Assembly (NCBI GenBank): GCA_045637205.1
Contig: JAZTYY010000078.1
Span: 1 to 64,000, forward strand
DNA length: 64,000 nt
Direction of reading: 5' to 3'
DNA from: RGIG4608 sp045637205
Lineage (GTDB): Bacteria; Bacillota; Clostridia; Oscillospirales; CAG-272
Shown: positions 22,671 to 32,066 of the stretch, piece after piece
Position numbering within the stretch: position 1 is the first letter of the stretch
How the letters are laid out: each line of letters begins with the position of its first letter
Notes under the pieces: model-generated
Database searches by the model: none
The model's input: only the letters and a program-made list of their open reading frames with translations
What the model was told of the DNA's origin: nothing
Made by a program: the position numbers and the translations under genes

Positions 22671-25600
22671 CTATCTAGTCCAAGTAGCAGTCCAAGGATT
22701 CAAATATGCGCTACTTCCACCGCTTTTGGGTGCTATACTCTCTTCCTCTGAGTAATATGTTGAAGAAAGTGTTCTTGAAGAAAAATTTCTTTTGCCTTTA
22801 TCAACCACAGATCCGCCAAAATACTCTGCCCAAGAAGCCCCTGTACCAGACCAACTATTCGTTCCCATGACTATGATAGTTTTAACATTGTATAAAGCTT
22901 CAGGTTTAATAGTTTTTATGGATTCTGGAACGGTTATTTCTAACATCGTACATCCACAAAAAGTAAAATCTTCTATACATGTTATAGATTCTGGAATTGT
23001 TACGCTTGTAAGTGATGTACAATATGCGAATGCCCTCTCTCCAATGCTCGATACGGAGTCGGGGATTGTTACACTTGTGAGAGATTTGCATTGATAAAAT
23101 GCTCTATTGCCAATGCTTGTTACAGGCAAGCCATTATAGATGCTTGGAATAATAAGATTGGAATCAGTACAAGTACCAACACCTGTTACTGAATAACTTT
23201 CGCCATCGTCATTGAGCGTATATTCAAGACCTTCGGAGGGATAATAAGTAACCGTATCATCTTTAGCAATCTCACCGTCGGTGCAATAAATTGTATATTC
23301 TTCTGTATTAGTGTCCCAACGTTCGTGAAGCAAAATGGCTTTCCACTGCTCAACTGTACCTTCAAAATTAATTCTAGTAAGCAAGGTGCAATTACCGAAT
23401 GTAGAAAAACCAATACTTGTCACTGAGTCTGGTATTACTATACTTGTGAGCGATGTGCAATCCCCGAATACACGATTACCAATACTCGTTACCGAGTCAG
23501 GGATTACTATACTTGTGAGCGATGTGCAATCACGGAATGCATAATCATCAATACCCGTCACGGAATTGCCTATCACCACACTTGCGAGTGATGCACAACC
23601 CGAGAATGCAGAATGTCCAACACTCGTTACCGAGTCAGGGATTACTATACTTGCGAGTGATGCACAACCCGAGAATGCAGAAATTCCAATACTCGTTACG
23701 GAGTCTGGGATTACTATACTTGTGAGCGATGTGCAACCAGAGAATGCAGAATTTCCAATACTCGTTACGGAATCTGGGATTATTATGCCCGCAAGCGATT
23801 TACAATATTCGAACGCACCATCACCAATGCTCGTCACGGAATTGCCTATCACTACACTTGTGAGCGATGTACAATCGTTGAATGCACCCTTACCAATACT
23901 TGTCACAGAGTCAGGTATTGTTACACTTGTGAGCGATTTGCAAAAATAGAATGCATACTCGCCAATACTTGTTACAGATTTGCCAATCGTTAAATTTGTG
24001 AGCGACTCGCACCAAAAGAATGCAGCCTCGCCAATACTTGCCACAGAGTCGCCTATAACTGCACTTGTGAGCGACTGGCACCCATAGAATGCATAATTAC
24101 CAATGCTCGTCACAAAGTCTGGGATTGTTATGCTCTCAATTTTGTTTTCATTATAGAAAGCATATTGATAGATACCATACTCTTTGCCGTCTTCATATTC
24201 GGGAAGAGTTAATGTAACATCATTGCCTGCATATTTTACAAGATATACATCTGTACCATCATCGTAGAATATATAGTCTCCAACGTATTTAATATAGGAC
24301 TCTGACTCATCAGTAATAATATGCTTTGCGTAATAACCAATACGTCCATTATCCTCGGAACCTGCAGTGATATTCAATGACGATTTGTCGCAAACTTCAA
24401 TAAGTGAGTAGCAACCCGAGAATGCAGAATCACCAATACTCGTCACGGAGTCGGGGATAACTATGCTTGCAAGGGATGAGCAACTGAAGAATGCATCCTC
24501 ACCAATATCTGTTACAGAATCGGGGATTATTACACTTATAAGAGAATTACATCCATAGAATGCAGAATTACCAATACTCGTCACAGAATCAGGAATTACT
24601 ATACTTGTAAAATCACATCCTGAAAATGCAGAATCACCAATAGTTGTCACAGAGTTGCCAATTGTTATATCTGTAAGTGCATAACACCTAGAGAATACAC
24701 GCACGCCAATGCTTGTCACAGAGTCACCTATGACTACAGTTGTGAGCGATTCGCAACCTTCAAATGCATACTCACCAATACTCGTTACCGAGTCAGGTAT
24801 TGTTACACTTATAATCGAATGACATTCTCGGAATGCAGAATTACCAATGGTAATCACAGAATCACCAATCGTTACACTTTCGAGAGAATTGCACCAATAG
24901 AACGCAGAATCACCAATGGTAATCACAGAATCACCAATCGTTACACTTTCGAGAGAATCGCACCCATAGAATGCAGAATCACCAATGGTAATCATAGAAT
25001 CACCAATCGTTACACTTTCGAGAGAATCGCACCTATAGAACGCAGAATCACCAATACTTGTTACAGATTTGCCAATCGTTAAATTTGTGAGCGACTCGCA
25101 CCAATAGAATGCAGAATCACCAATACTCGTCACAGAGTTGCCTATCGTAACGCTTACGAGACTATCACAATCTGAAAATGCGTTATCAGGTATGGATGTT
25201 GCTCCATCTTTTATTATAATCGTAGTAAGGTCACCAAGATCATCATAAGCATATGGGAGTATTTCTCCTTCGAAAGTTATACTTTCAACATCAGAACCAG
25301 AACCATAATAAGTATCAAACGCCGAATCGGCTATAAATTTTGTATCTTTGTGAACAACACAATGCTCGTCCTTGAAATTATCTAACTTGATCAATGCATA
25401 ATAAGGGTTGTTTGCATTACCAAGGTAATAAGTATCATAATATTTGTTAAACACAAGCGAGTCGCAATCCTTAAACGCATTCTTTCCGATACTTGTTACA
25501 AAATCGGGAATCATTACACTAATAATTTTGTAATTACCATAAAATGCATATTGATAAATACCATACTCTTTTCCACCCTCATATTCGGGAAGAGTTAATG

Positions 25601-28600
25601 TAACATCATTGCCTGCATATTTTACAAGATATACATCTGTACCGTCATCGTAGAATACATAGTCTCCAACGTATTTAATATAGGATTCTGACTCATCAGT
25701 AATTATATGCTTCGCATAATAACCAATATATCCATTATCCTCGGAACCTGCAACGATATTCAATGACGATTTGTTGCAAACTTCAACAAGTGAGTAGCAT
25801 TCCCAAAACGCTGAGTCATGAATAGCCTTCACAAACTCAGGGATCGTTATATTTGTTATCTTGCTATTATTACGGAATGCACAGTAATAAATTTCATAGT
25901 CTTTAAGCTCTTTATGTTCAGGTGAAGTTGCTTCAGTGTCGATACCTTCATAATATTCAGGAAGAACTATTTCATTATCATTTCCAGTATATTTTACAAG
26001 ATATACATCTGTACCATCATCATAGAATATATAGTCACCTACATATTTCAAATATGATTCAGATTCATCAGTAATAATATGCTTTGCATAATAACCAATA
26101 TATCCATTATCCTCGGAACCTGCAGTGATATTCAATGACGATTTGTCGCAAATTTCAATAAGTGAGTAGCAACCCGAGAATGCAGAATCACCAATACTCG
26201 TCACGGAATTGCCTAATGTTACACTTGTGAGCGATTCACAATCCCAGAATGCACTCTCACCAACACTTGTCACGGAGTCGGGGATTATTATGCTTGTGAG
26301 AGATGTACAACCTTCGAATGCCCCATAACCAATGTATGTTACAGAATTGCCCATAGTTACATTTGTGAGAGAAATACAATCCCAGAATGCTAAATCACCA
26401 ATACTTGTCACGGTGTCGGGGATTATCATGCTTGTGAGAGATGTACAATCGTCGAATGCCAATCCGTCAATAATCGTAACGGGAAGCCTATTGTACATAT
26501 TCGGAATTACAATATCAGTATCTGTGCAAGTTCCAATTCCAATTACAGAATAACTTTTTCCATCACTGTTTAACAAATATTCCAATCCAATAGAACCCGT
26601 TGCATACAAAATTCCACCTTCCACCAATACTTCTCCGCACACCGCACAGAGAGAATGATATTTACCATCTTCGGTTATAGTCGGTTCCAAATCAACAATC
26701 CATTCGCCTTCTGTATGTCCAAGTGCAGAAACTACTCGCTGTGCAACGAAAACTTCATTACATCTTGAACAATGCTTACCCTGTGTAAGACCTGTCTCTG
26801 TACATGTGGGGGCTACCGCATTATCAATCACCGTAGCATGACCGAGAGCTTTAACTGTAATTTTTTTACGACTAAGTTCTTCGCCACACACTGTACAATA
26901 TACGACACTATCATATGAACCTGATTCCGTACATGTAGGATCTATGTTGTTTTCTACAACCACACCGCTACGTGAATGGCCGAGTGCAGAAACAACCTTC
27001 TGAGCAACGAGAACTTCGTTACATCTTGAACAATGCTTTCCTTCGGTAAGACCTGTTTCTGTACATGTTGGAGCTACTGCACTATCTATTACTTCGACAT
27101 GTCCAAGTTCAGGAACTACTTCCTGTGCAACAAGAACTTCTCTACATCTTGAGCAATGCTTACCTTCTGTAAGACCTGTTGCTGTACATGTGGGTGCTAC
27201 TGCTTTATCTATTACTTCTTTATGTCCAAGCGCTGGAACTACTTCCTGTGCAACAAGAACTTCGTTACATCTTGAACAGTGCTTACCCTGTGTAAGACCT
27301 GTTGCTGTACATGTAGGTGCTACTGCTCTATCTGTTACTTCAACATGACCGAGGGCAGAAACAACCTTCTGATCAACAAGAACTGCATTACATCTCGAAC
27401 AATGCTTACCCTGTGTAAGACCTGTTTTTGTACATGTTGGAGATACTGCACTATCTATTACTTCGACATGTCCAAGCGCAGGAACAACCTTCTGAGCAAC
27501 AATGACTTTATTACAAACTGAGCAGCGCTTTCCTTCTGTAAGACCCGTTTCAGTACATGTGGGTGCTACTGCATTGTCTATTACTTCTGTATGAGGAAGT
27601 TTAGAAACGGTTTGCTGCGCTACTGTAACAGTTCCACAAACTGAGCAGTGCTTACCTTCGGTAAGGCCCGTTGCTGTACATGTGGGAGCTACTGCTTTAT
27701 CTATTACTTCTGTATGAGGAAGTTTAGAAACGGTTTGTTGTGCAACTGTAATAGCACCACAAACGGAGCAGTGCTTACCTTCTGTAAGACCCGTCTTTGT
27801 ACATGTGGGAGCTACTGCTTTGTCTATTACTTCTGTATGAGGAAGTTTAGAAACGATTTGCTGCTCGACAAGAACTTCTCCACATCTCGAACAATGCTTA
27901 CCTTCTGTAAGACCTGTCTTTGTACAAGTAGGTGCTACCGCCTTATCGATGACCTCACTATGTCCAAGCGCGGGAATTACCGTCTGTGCAACTGTAACAG
28001 TGCCACAAACTGAGCAATGTTTGCCTGCTGTCAATCCAGTATTTGTACATGTTGCAGCTACCGCTTTATCAGCAACTTGAGTATGTGCCTTCATAGAAAC
28101 GGTATTCTGCTTAACAGTAACTGTACCACAAACACTACAATGTTTACCTTCGGTAAGCCCTGTACTTGTACAAGTTGCTTCAACTGCGGGATCAACAACT
28201 TCGGTATGTGCTTTCATAGAAACTGTAGTCTGCTTAACGGTAACTGTACCACAAACAGAACAATGCTTACCTTCGGTAAGCCCTGTACTTGTACAAGTTG
28301 ATGCAACCGCGGGATCTGTAACTTCGGTATGTCCAAGAGCAGGAAGCGTTGTAGCTGAAACCAAAGTTTTACCACAATGTGAACAAGTCTGGCTTTCTGT
28401 TTTACCTGCTTTAGTACAGGTGGGGGCAACTGCGGGGTGTGTTACAGGTGTATGGTCAGTTTTAGACACACGCTCTTGTCTTACAATAGTTCTATTACAA
28501 ACCGAGCAATGTGAACCCTCTGTATATCCATATGTTGTACAAGTTGGTTCTACCGCAGGATCAATCACTTCGGTATGACCAAGAGCAGGAATAACTTCTT

Positions 28601-29186
28601 GCTCAACAAAAGTTGTATAACATCTTGAACAATGAGAACCTTCGGTATAACCCTTAGCTGTACATGTGGGCGCTCTAGCAGAGTCAATCACTTCGACATG
28701 TCCAAGCGCGGGAATGAGATTGGATTCAACAACAAGTTCATTACAGGTTTTACATGATGCAAATTCTGAAAAACCGTCTTCAGTACAAGTTGCAGGTGTT
28801 CCCGGATAATACTCTAAAGTGTGTCCAATTTCAGGGATTTTTTCTTGGGGAACAAGATCTTCTCCACACGTGGAGCATCTCTTACCTTCGGTAAGACCTT
28901 CCACTGTACATGTTGGAGCTATACCTTCAACAACTTCTTCTGTGTGCTGTGCGGGAAGAACCTCTTGTGAAACAATGATTTCTCCACAAGTAGCACAGTG
29001 CTTACCTTCTGTAAGACCTGTTTTAGTACAAGTGGGCACTACTGCTTCATCAATCACTATAACATGCTCGTGAGCAGGAGGCTCTTGCTTCGTTGTAGTT
29101 TGAGTATTATTGCTTTTACATGCACTCAAGATGAGTAAAAACGTTAATACTACTACTAGAAATAATAGCTTTAAAAACTTTTTCAT
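22671..29186 (-). CDS. Giant surface lipoprotein: 20 cysteine repeats plus BspA-like leucine-rich repeats
   Basis: The 2171-aa protein starts at M-K-K-F-L-K-L-L-F. The lipobox L-S-A-C follows a hydrophobic stretch, so it is exported and anchored as a lipoprotein. Residues from about 40 to 850 hold 20 tandem repeats of about 40 aa with the pattern H-x-E-V-I-D-x-A-V-x-P-T-C-T-x-T-G-L-T-E-G and C-S-x-C. The rest is mostly 23-aa BspA-type leucine-rich repeats (C-x-S-L-T-S-I-x-I-P-D-S-V-T-S-I-G), interrupted by three copies of a different block (D-K-S-S-L-N-I-x-A-G-S-E-D-N-G ... Y-V-G-D-Y-x-F-Y-D-D-G-T-D-V-Y-L-V). BspA-like proteins mediate adhesion to host or other bacteria. It has its own strong promoter and terminator. 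Paired cysteines suggest metal binding or disulphides. Confidence 0.9.
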   Translation of the reverse strand: MKKFLKLLFLVVVLTFLLILSACKSNNTQTTTKQEPPAHEHVIVIDEAVVPTCTKTGLTEGKHCATCGEIIVSQEVLPAQHTEEVVEGIAPTCTVEGLTEGKRCSTCGEDLVPQEKIPEIGHTLEYYPGTPATCTEDGFSEFASCKTCNELVVESNLIPALGHVEVIDSARAPTCTAKGYTEGSHCSRCYTTFVEQEVIPALGHTEVIDPAVEPTCTTYGYTEGSHCSVCNRTIVRQERVSKTDHTPVTHPAVAPTCTKAGKTESQTCSHCGKTLVSATTLPALGHTEVTDPAVASTCTSTGLTEGKHCSVCGTVTVKQTTVSMKAHTEVVDPAVEATCTSTGLTEGKHCSVCGTVTVKQNTVSMKAHTQVADKAVAATCTNTGLTAGKHCSVCGTVTVAQTVIPALGHSEVIDKAVAPTCTKTGLTEGKHCSRCGEVLVEQQIVSKLPHTEVIDKAVAPTCTKTGLTEGKHCSVCGAITVAQQTVSKLPHTEVIDKAVAPTCTATGLTEGKHCSVCGTVTVAQQTVSKLPHTEVIDNAVAPTCTETGLTEGKRCSVCNKVIVAQKVVPALGHVEVIDSAVSPTCTKTGLTQGKHCSRCNAVLVDQKVVSALGHVEVTDRAVAPTCTATGLTQGKHCSRCNEVLVAQEVVPALGHKEVIDKAVAPTCTATGLTEGKHCSRCREVLVAQEVVPELGHVEVIDSAVAPTCTETGLTEGKHCSRCNEVLVAQKVVSALGHSRSGVVVENNIDPTCTESGSYDSVVYCTVCGEELSRKKITVKALGHATVIDNAVAPTCTETGLTQGKHCSRCNEVFVAQRVVSALGHTEGEWIVDLEPTITEDGKYHSLCAVCGEVLVEGGILYATGSIGLEYLLNSDGKSYSVIGIGTCTDTDIVIPNMYNRLPVTIIDGLAFDDCTSLTSMIIPDTVTSIGDLAFWDCISLTNVTMGNSVTYIGYGAFEGCTSLTSIIIPDSVTSVGESAFWDCESLTSVTLGNSVTSIGDSAFSGCYSLIEICDKSSLNITAGSEDNGYIGYYAKHIITDESESYLKYVGDYIFYDDGTDVYLVKYTGNDNEIVLPEYYEGIDTEATSPEHKELKDYEIYYCAFRNNSKITNITIPEFVKAIHDSAFWECYSLVEVCNKSSLNIVAGSEDNGYIGYYAKHIITDESESYIKYVGDYVFYDDGTDVYLVKYAGNDVTLTLPEYEGGKEYGIYQYAFYGNYKIISVMIPDFVTSIGKNAFKDCDSLVFNKYYDTYYLGNANNPYYALIKLDNFKDEHCVVHKDTKFIADSAFDTYYGSGSDVESITFEGEILPYAYDDLGDLTTIIIKDGATSIPDNAFSDCDSLVSVTIGNSVTSIGDSAFYWCESLTNLTIGKSVTSIGDSAFYRCDSLESVTIGDSMITIGDSAFYGCDSLESVTIGDSVITIGDSAFYWCNSLESVTIGDSVITIGNSAFRECHSIISVTIPDSVTSIGEYAFEGCESLTTVVIGDSVTSIGVRVFSRCYALTDITIGNSVTTIGDSAFSGCDFTSIVIPDSVTSIGNSAFYGCNSLISVIIPDSVTDIGEDAFFSCSSLASIVIPDSVTSIGDSAFSGCYSLIEVCDKSSLNITAGSEDNGRIGYYAKHIITDESESYIKYVGDYIFYDDGTDVYLVKYAGNDVTLTLPEYEDGKEYGIYQYAFYNENKIESITIPDFVTSIGNYAFYGCQSLTSAVIGDSVASIGEAAFFWCESLTNLTIGKSVTSIGEYAFYFCKSLTSVTIPDSVTSIGKGAFNDCTSLTSVVIGNSVTSIGDGAFEYCKSLAGIIIPDSVTSIGNSAFSGCTSLTSIVIPDSVTSIGISAFSGCASLASIVIPDSVTSVGHSAFSGCASLASVVIGNSVTGIDDYAFRDCTSLTSIVIPDSVTSIGNRVFGDCTSLTSIVIPDSVTSIGFSTFGNCTLLTRINFEGTVEQWKAILLHERWDTNTEEYTIYCTDGEIAKDDTVTYYPSEGLEYTLNDDGESYSVTGVGTCTDSNLIIPSIYNGLPVTSIGNRAFYQCKSLTSVTIPDSVSSIGERAFAYCTSLTSVTIPESITCIEDFTFCGCTMLEITVPESIKTIKPEALYNVKTIIVMGTNSWSGTGASWAEYFGGSVVDKGKRNFSSRTLSSTYYSEEESIAPKSGGSSAYLNPWTATWTR
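26640..29070. repeat. Array of about 120-bp coding repeats
   Basis: The DNA encoding the 20 cysteine repeats shows long near-identical stretches, especially 27560-28010 and 28080-28320. This points to recent duplication and probable copy-number instability by slippage or recombination. Confidence 0.8.
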
Positions 29187-29233
29187 AACTTTTTCTTCTT
29201 TCACGTTTAAGCCCGTCGGCATTTCTACCTTAA

Positions 29234-29262
29234 ATTTTACCACTTTTTGAAATTATTGTCAA
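29234..29262 (-). promoter_or_regulatory. Promoter of the giant lipoprotein gene
   Basis: On the minus strand TTGACA (29257-29262), a 17-bp spacer and TAAAAT (29234-29239). A perfect 22-bp A/T palindrome at 29265-29286 lies just upstream of the -35 box. Confidence 0.75.
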
Positions 29263-29264
29263 AT

Positions 29265-29286
29265 AATATTATTATATAATAATATT
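29265..29286. repeat. 22-bp perfect A/T palindrome
   Basis: The sequence from 29265 to 29286 is a perfect palindrome made only of A and T, abutting the -35 box of the giant lipoprotein promoter. It is a candidate regulator site or an UP-like/cruciform element. Confidence 0.6.
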
Positions 29287-29339
29287 TTCAGTAAAAACGA
29301 CAAATTTAGGGACTATATTTTATAGACAATAGACAACAA

Positions 29340-29363
29340 AAAGGAGCGCTTGTGCGCTCCTTT
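29340..29363 (-). terminator. Terminator of the WYL operon
   Basis: AAAGGAGCGC (29340-29349) pairs perfectly with GCGCTCCTTT (29354-29363). On the minus strand it is followed by TTG and a T-rich run after the WYL gene. Confidence 0.8.
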
Positions 29364-29431
29364 AAGAATATTTTGTGAAATTAGTATGAATAAACTTCGT
29401 TACCCATAATGTATGGTAAGTCAATACTCCT

Positions 29432-30424
29432 TTAAATATATATTTCGTTAATAGTTTCCATATAATTTTTAAAACCATTTACAACCGATATTGGCGCAAG
29501 CAACTTTACCTTTTCCCCAAATGAAGAACACCACCCGAAGAAGAGGTCACTAACTTGAACGTTCACGGTGAAACGAACGGTATTTTCTCCACTTGTTACC
29601 ATCTTCGTGTGTTCTCCAAAAAGGTCGAACACGGCATCAACAAGAGATCTGTCGATGTCAATCGTCACCGCAGTAGCTTCACCTGAAAACATACCAAAAA
29701 GCTGCTTTTTGTATTGTGCAATATCAAAATGCATATCTTCTGGTGGAAGCTCAACGTCTTTTGTCCACTCGATCTCGACCTTTTCCATACGGTCGATACG
29801 GTAGTTTGATATCTTATTATATCGAGAGTCGAAGGTTACAAGGTAGTAATGCCCGTCGGCAAATACTGTACCAATGGGATTTACAATATAGTGATGGTGA
29901 TCCCTTCTATACACCTTGTTGTGATTAATATCGTAGTCGAAATAATAGAAAATAATCTTTTTGCCAACGTTAATCGCATTGATTATGGTGTCAACACTGT
30001 AATAAATGCTTTCGTTGGTGTTTTTTTGCGTATTGAACTTTACAATATTGTTCTGCAAGATTAGTCCCTTTTGGCTACCTGCAAGATCCGCTATTTTTTG
30101 TATAAGCTCGGCACTCTTTTTCTCGGTGATAAACGATGCCGCCTGCACCGCGTCCATCAAGATATGTAACTCGGGCGCGTTAAAGCTACGGTCTTCAACA
30201 TAATAAAGATTACTTCTTCCACGTCGGCACATTATCTCATATCCGTGCTCGTTGAGAAGTTTGATATCATCATAAATTGTCGTTCTGTGCGCCTCAATTC
30301 CACTTTCCAAAAGCTTCGCACGTAGCTCCTCGGTACCCATCGGGTGCTCCTCGTCAGTCTCCCTCTTGAGAATTTCGTATATCTTTAAAGGTCTTATTCT
30401 ATTGTATTTTTCAGTTGATTTCAT
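29432..30424 (-). CDS. WYL-domain transcriptional regulator
   Basis: The 330-aa protein starts at the ATG behind AGAGGAA. Residues 10-75 form a winged helix (P-L-K-I-Y-E-I-L-K-R, T-E-E-L-R-A-K-L, H-R-T-T-I-Y-D-D-I-K-L-L). The middle carries a WYL domain (K-K-I-I-F-Y-Y-F-D-Y-D, then Y-I-V-N-P-I-G-T-V-F-A-D-G-H-Y-Y-L-V-T-F-D, then Y-R-I-D-R-M), and a WCX-type extension follows. WYL regulators bind ligands, often nucleic acids or nucleotides, to control stress and defence genes. It lies 4 bp after a gene of unknown function and a DUF4926-like gene, all from one promoter, so it probably regulates that small operon. Confidence 0.88.
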   Translation of the reverse strand: MKSTEKYNRIRPLKIYEILKRETDEEHPMGTEELRAKLLESGIEAHRTTIYDDIKLLNEHGYEIMCRRGRSNLYYVEDRSFNAPELHILMDAVQAASFITEKKSAELIQKIADLAGSQKGLILQNNIVKFNTQKNTNESIYYSVDTIINAINVGKKIIFYYFDYDINHNKVYRRDHHHYIVNPIGTVFADGHYYLVTFDSRYNKISNYRIDRMEKVEIEWTKDVELPPEDMHFDIAQYKKQLFGMFSGEATAVTIDIDRSLVDAVFDLFGEHTKMVTSGENTVRFTVNVQVSDLFFGWCSSFGEKVKLLAPISVVNGFKNYMETINEIYI

Positions 30425-30428
30425 AAAC

Positions 30429-31679
30429 TTATTCCTCTTTTTCAAACACAGGTTTTTGAATAGAAAAATGGTATCTTGGGTTAGTGCTTGTCACAATTTT
30501 GCATATATTCCAATCCTCATCAAAATCTAAAAATGCAATTGATTCATAATTGGTTTCTTCCTTTGATGCCAATATCAAGCATCTCTTGCCAACCGAATAT
30601 TCTAATTCTTCCTCTCCATCATCTATTGATTTAATCACTGCAAAATGTACAAAATACTGGTCGGGGTTAGCACTTTTAACATATTTAAATTGATTTATAA
30701 CTGCATCTATACCTACATATTTATTACCACTTTGAGATAAATAAACTACGTCTTCAGCAAGTATTGATTTTATACGGTCGGCATCATTTCCCGCAAACAT
30801 ATAGCGCATTGCAGCAAGATTATTTTCCTCGTTCTTCACTATACCTTTTTCGTATTCATATATAGCTACATCTGCCGAAAGTGTACCATACATAACAACT
30901 GTTGAACCAACTTCCATATTGCAACGAAGCTCCTCATCTACTTGATCTACTGTATGAACAATCTCAAGTTCACCATAATCAGTATTTATACCGCATAAAA
31001 TAAATGCATTGTGAGACTCACCCTCAAATGTAATTTTACCACAATACAAATGCTTGACTGTGCCTCTTATAACTGTAATATCGTCAATATTTTCGTCTTT
31101 TTCAAACTCTTCGGAATTAGGGTCACGATTTCTCATAAGTCCTGCAGGCATAACCGTACCTTCACCTATTAACCACTTGTGACCATCTTTAGATACCGGT
31201 TGATGTTCTGTATATTCCTCTTCATCTTTGTAGTATTCAATAATTTGTGGATATGCAGCAACTTGCATTCTCACAACATCATCTTCCATAAAACTTGGCA
31301 AAACATCGGCATTTACAATATTAACAACCGCCATTCCTTCTCTGTTCATTCGAGTAACTGCTACTCGCCTTTCAAGAAGATCAGCATCTTTTCTATTGAT
31401 ATTCATTCCGTGTAACCTGACTTGCCAAACTGAGTGGCCCGAAATGTGTGTATCCAAACCAAGTCCTTGGTAAGCTGTGCCATTCACTTCGTCGGTTTGA
31501 TCACGAAACCCCGTACGCATTATGAGCTGTGCAGCGCCTAAATGATGATTTATGTACGGTAATTTATAGTAACCATATATTGCTTTTCCTTCGCTTGCTA
31601 CCAATCCCATTAATGAGCCAAAATCTTCTTCACTTTTTCGAAAGAAATCCATATTCAAATTTTCCAAATAAAGTCCCAT
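30429..31679 (-). CDS. Protein of unknown function with SnoaL/NTF2-like C-terminus
   Basis: The 416-aa cytoplasmic protein has an unassigned N-terminal part (residues 1-270) rich in beta strands, with G-H-S-V-W-Q-V-R-L-H-G and C-G-I-N-T-D-Y-G-E-L-E-I-V segments. Residues 290-405 resemble the NTF2/SnoaL cone fold used by small ligand-binding or isomerase domains. That region has A-A-M-R-Y-M-F-A-G-N-D-A-D-R-I-K-S-I-L-A-E-D-V-V-Y, then G-K-R-C-L-I-L-A-S, then I-A-F-L-D-F-D-E-D-W-N-I-C-K-I-V. It sits between a DUF4926-like gene and the WYL regulator and may be the operon's sensor or enzyme. I cannot assign a reaction. Confidence 0.7.
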   Translation of the reverse strand: MGLYLENLNMDFFRKSEEDFGSLMGLVASEGKAIYGYYKLPYINHHLGAAQLIMRTGFRDQTDEVNGTAYQGLGLDTHISGHSVWQVRLHGMNINRKDADLLERRVAVTRMNREGMAVVNIVNADVLPSFMEDDVVRMQVAAYPQIIEYYKDEEEYTEHQPVSKDGHKWLIGEGTVMPAGLMRNRDPNSEEFEKDENIDDITVIRGTVKHLYCGKITFEGESHNAFILCGINTDYGELEIVHTVDQVDEELRCNMEVGSTVVMYGTLSADVAIYEYEKGIVKNEENNLAAMRYMFAGNDADRIKSILAEDVVYLSQSGNKYVGIDAVINQFKYVKSANPDQYFVHFAVIKSIDDGEEELEYSVGKRCLILASKEETNYESIAFLDFDEDWNICKIVTSTNPRYHFSIQKPVFEKEE

Positions 31680-31705
31680 ATTTAACCTCCATCATTTTTA
31701 TCAAC

Positions 31706-31891
31706 TTAGAATTCTTTAACGATATCAAGCACCATAATCGGTGTTGTTTCAACGCTAATTGTATCGTTCTTGTAGTCGAAATACTCAACTTCAAACAAGT
31801 GGTCCGTATATTTCTGCACAATAGTTCCTAATGTTCCTGCAGGAATTTCTTCATAATCAGCCGTTAACATTACTACATCAAATTCTTTCAT
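31706..31891 (-). CDS. DUF4926-like small protein
   Basis: The 61-aa protein has the small beta-barrel layout of DUF4926: D-V-V-M-L-T-A-D-Y at 5-13, P-A-G-T-L-G-T-I-V-Q at 17-26, F-E-V-E-Y-F-D at 33-39, and a final strand. These SH3-like mini-proteins often occur near toxin-antitoxin or defence loci, with unknown function. It is the first gene of the WYL operon, 27 bp before the 416-aa gene. Confidence 0.75.
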   Translation of the reverse strand: MKEFDVVMLTADYEEIPAGTLGTIVQKYTDHLFEVEYFDYKNDTISVETTPIMVLDIVKEF

Positions 31892-31930
31892 AATCTTCTC
31901 CTTTTCGGATTAATCATCTATTATGTCACC

Positions 31931-31959
31931 ATTATACACCTTTATTTTCCTTTTGTAAA
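31931..31959 (-). promoter_or_regulatory. Promoter of the DUF4926-WYL operon
   Basis: On the minus strand TTTACA (31954-31959), a 17-bp spacer and TATAAT (31931-31936), about 40 bp before the first gene. Confidence 0.7.
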
Positions 31960-32021
31960 GTCTGAGTTGTCACTTTTTCACTTCACCTTAACAAAAGTTG
32001 TCGGTTTTTAGAGACAATATA

Positions 32022-32049
32022 GAAAAAGTCGGCTAAAGCCGACTTTTTC
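32022..32049 (-). terminator. Terminator of the glycan operon
   Basis: GAAAAAGTCGGCT (32022-32034) pairs perfectly with AGCCGACTTTTTC (32037-32049), just after the GH105 stop codon. Confidence 0.8.
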
Positions 32050-32066
32050 AAATTTTGAAATATTCA

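Noticed and set aside
26640..29070. Regular DNA repeats that could suggest a CRISPR array
   Set aside because: The repeats are about 120 bp, lie in frame in one long gene, and encode a protein motif; there are no unique spacers or cas genes.
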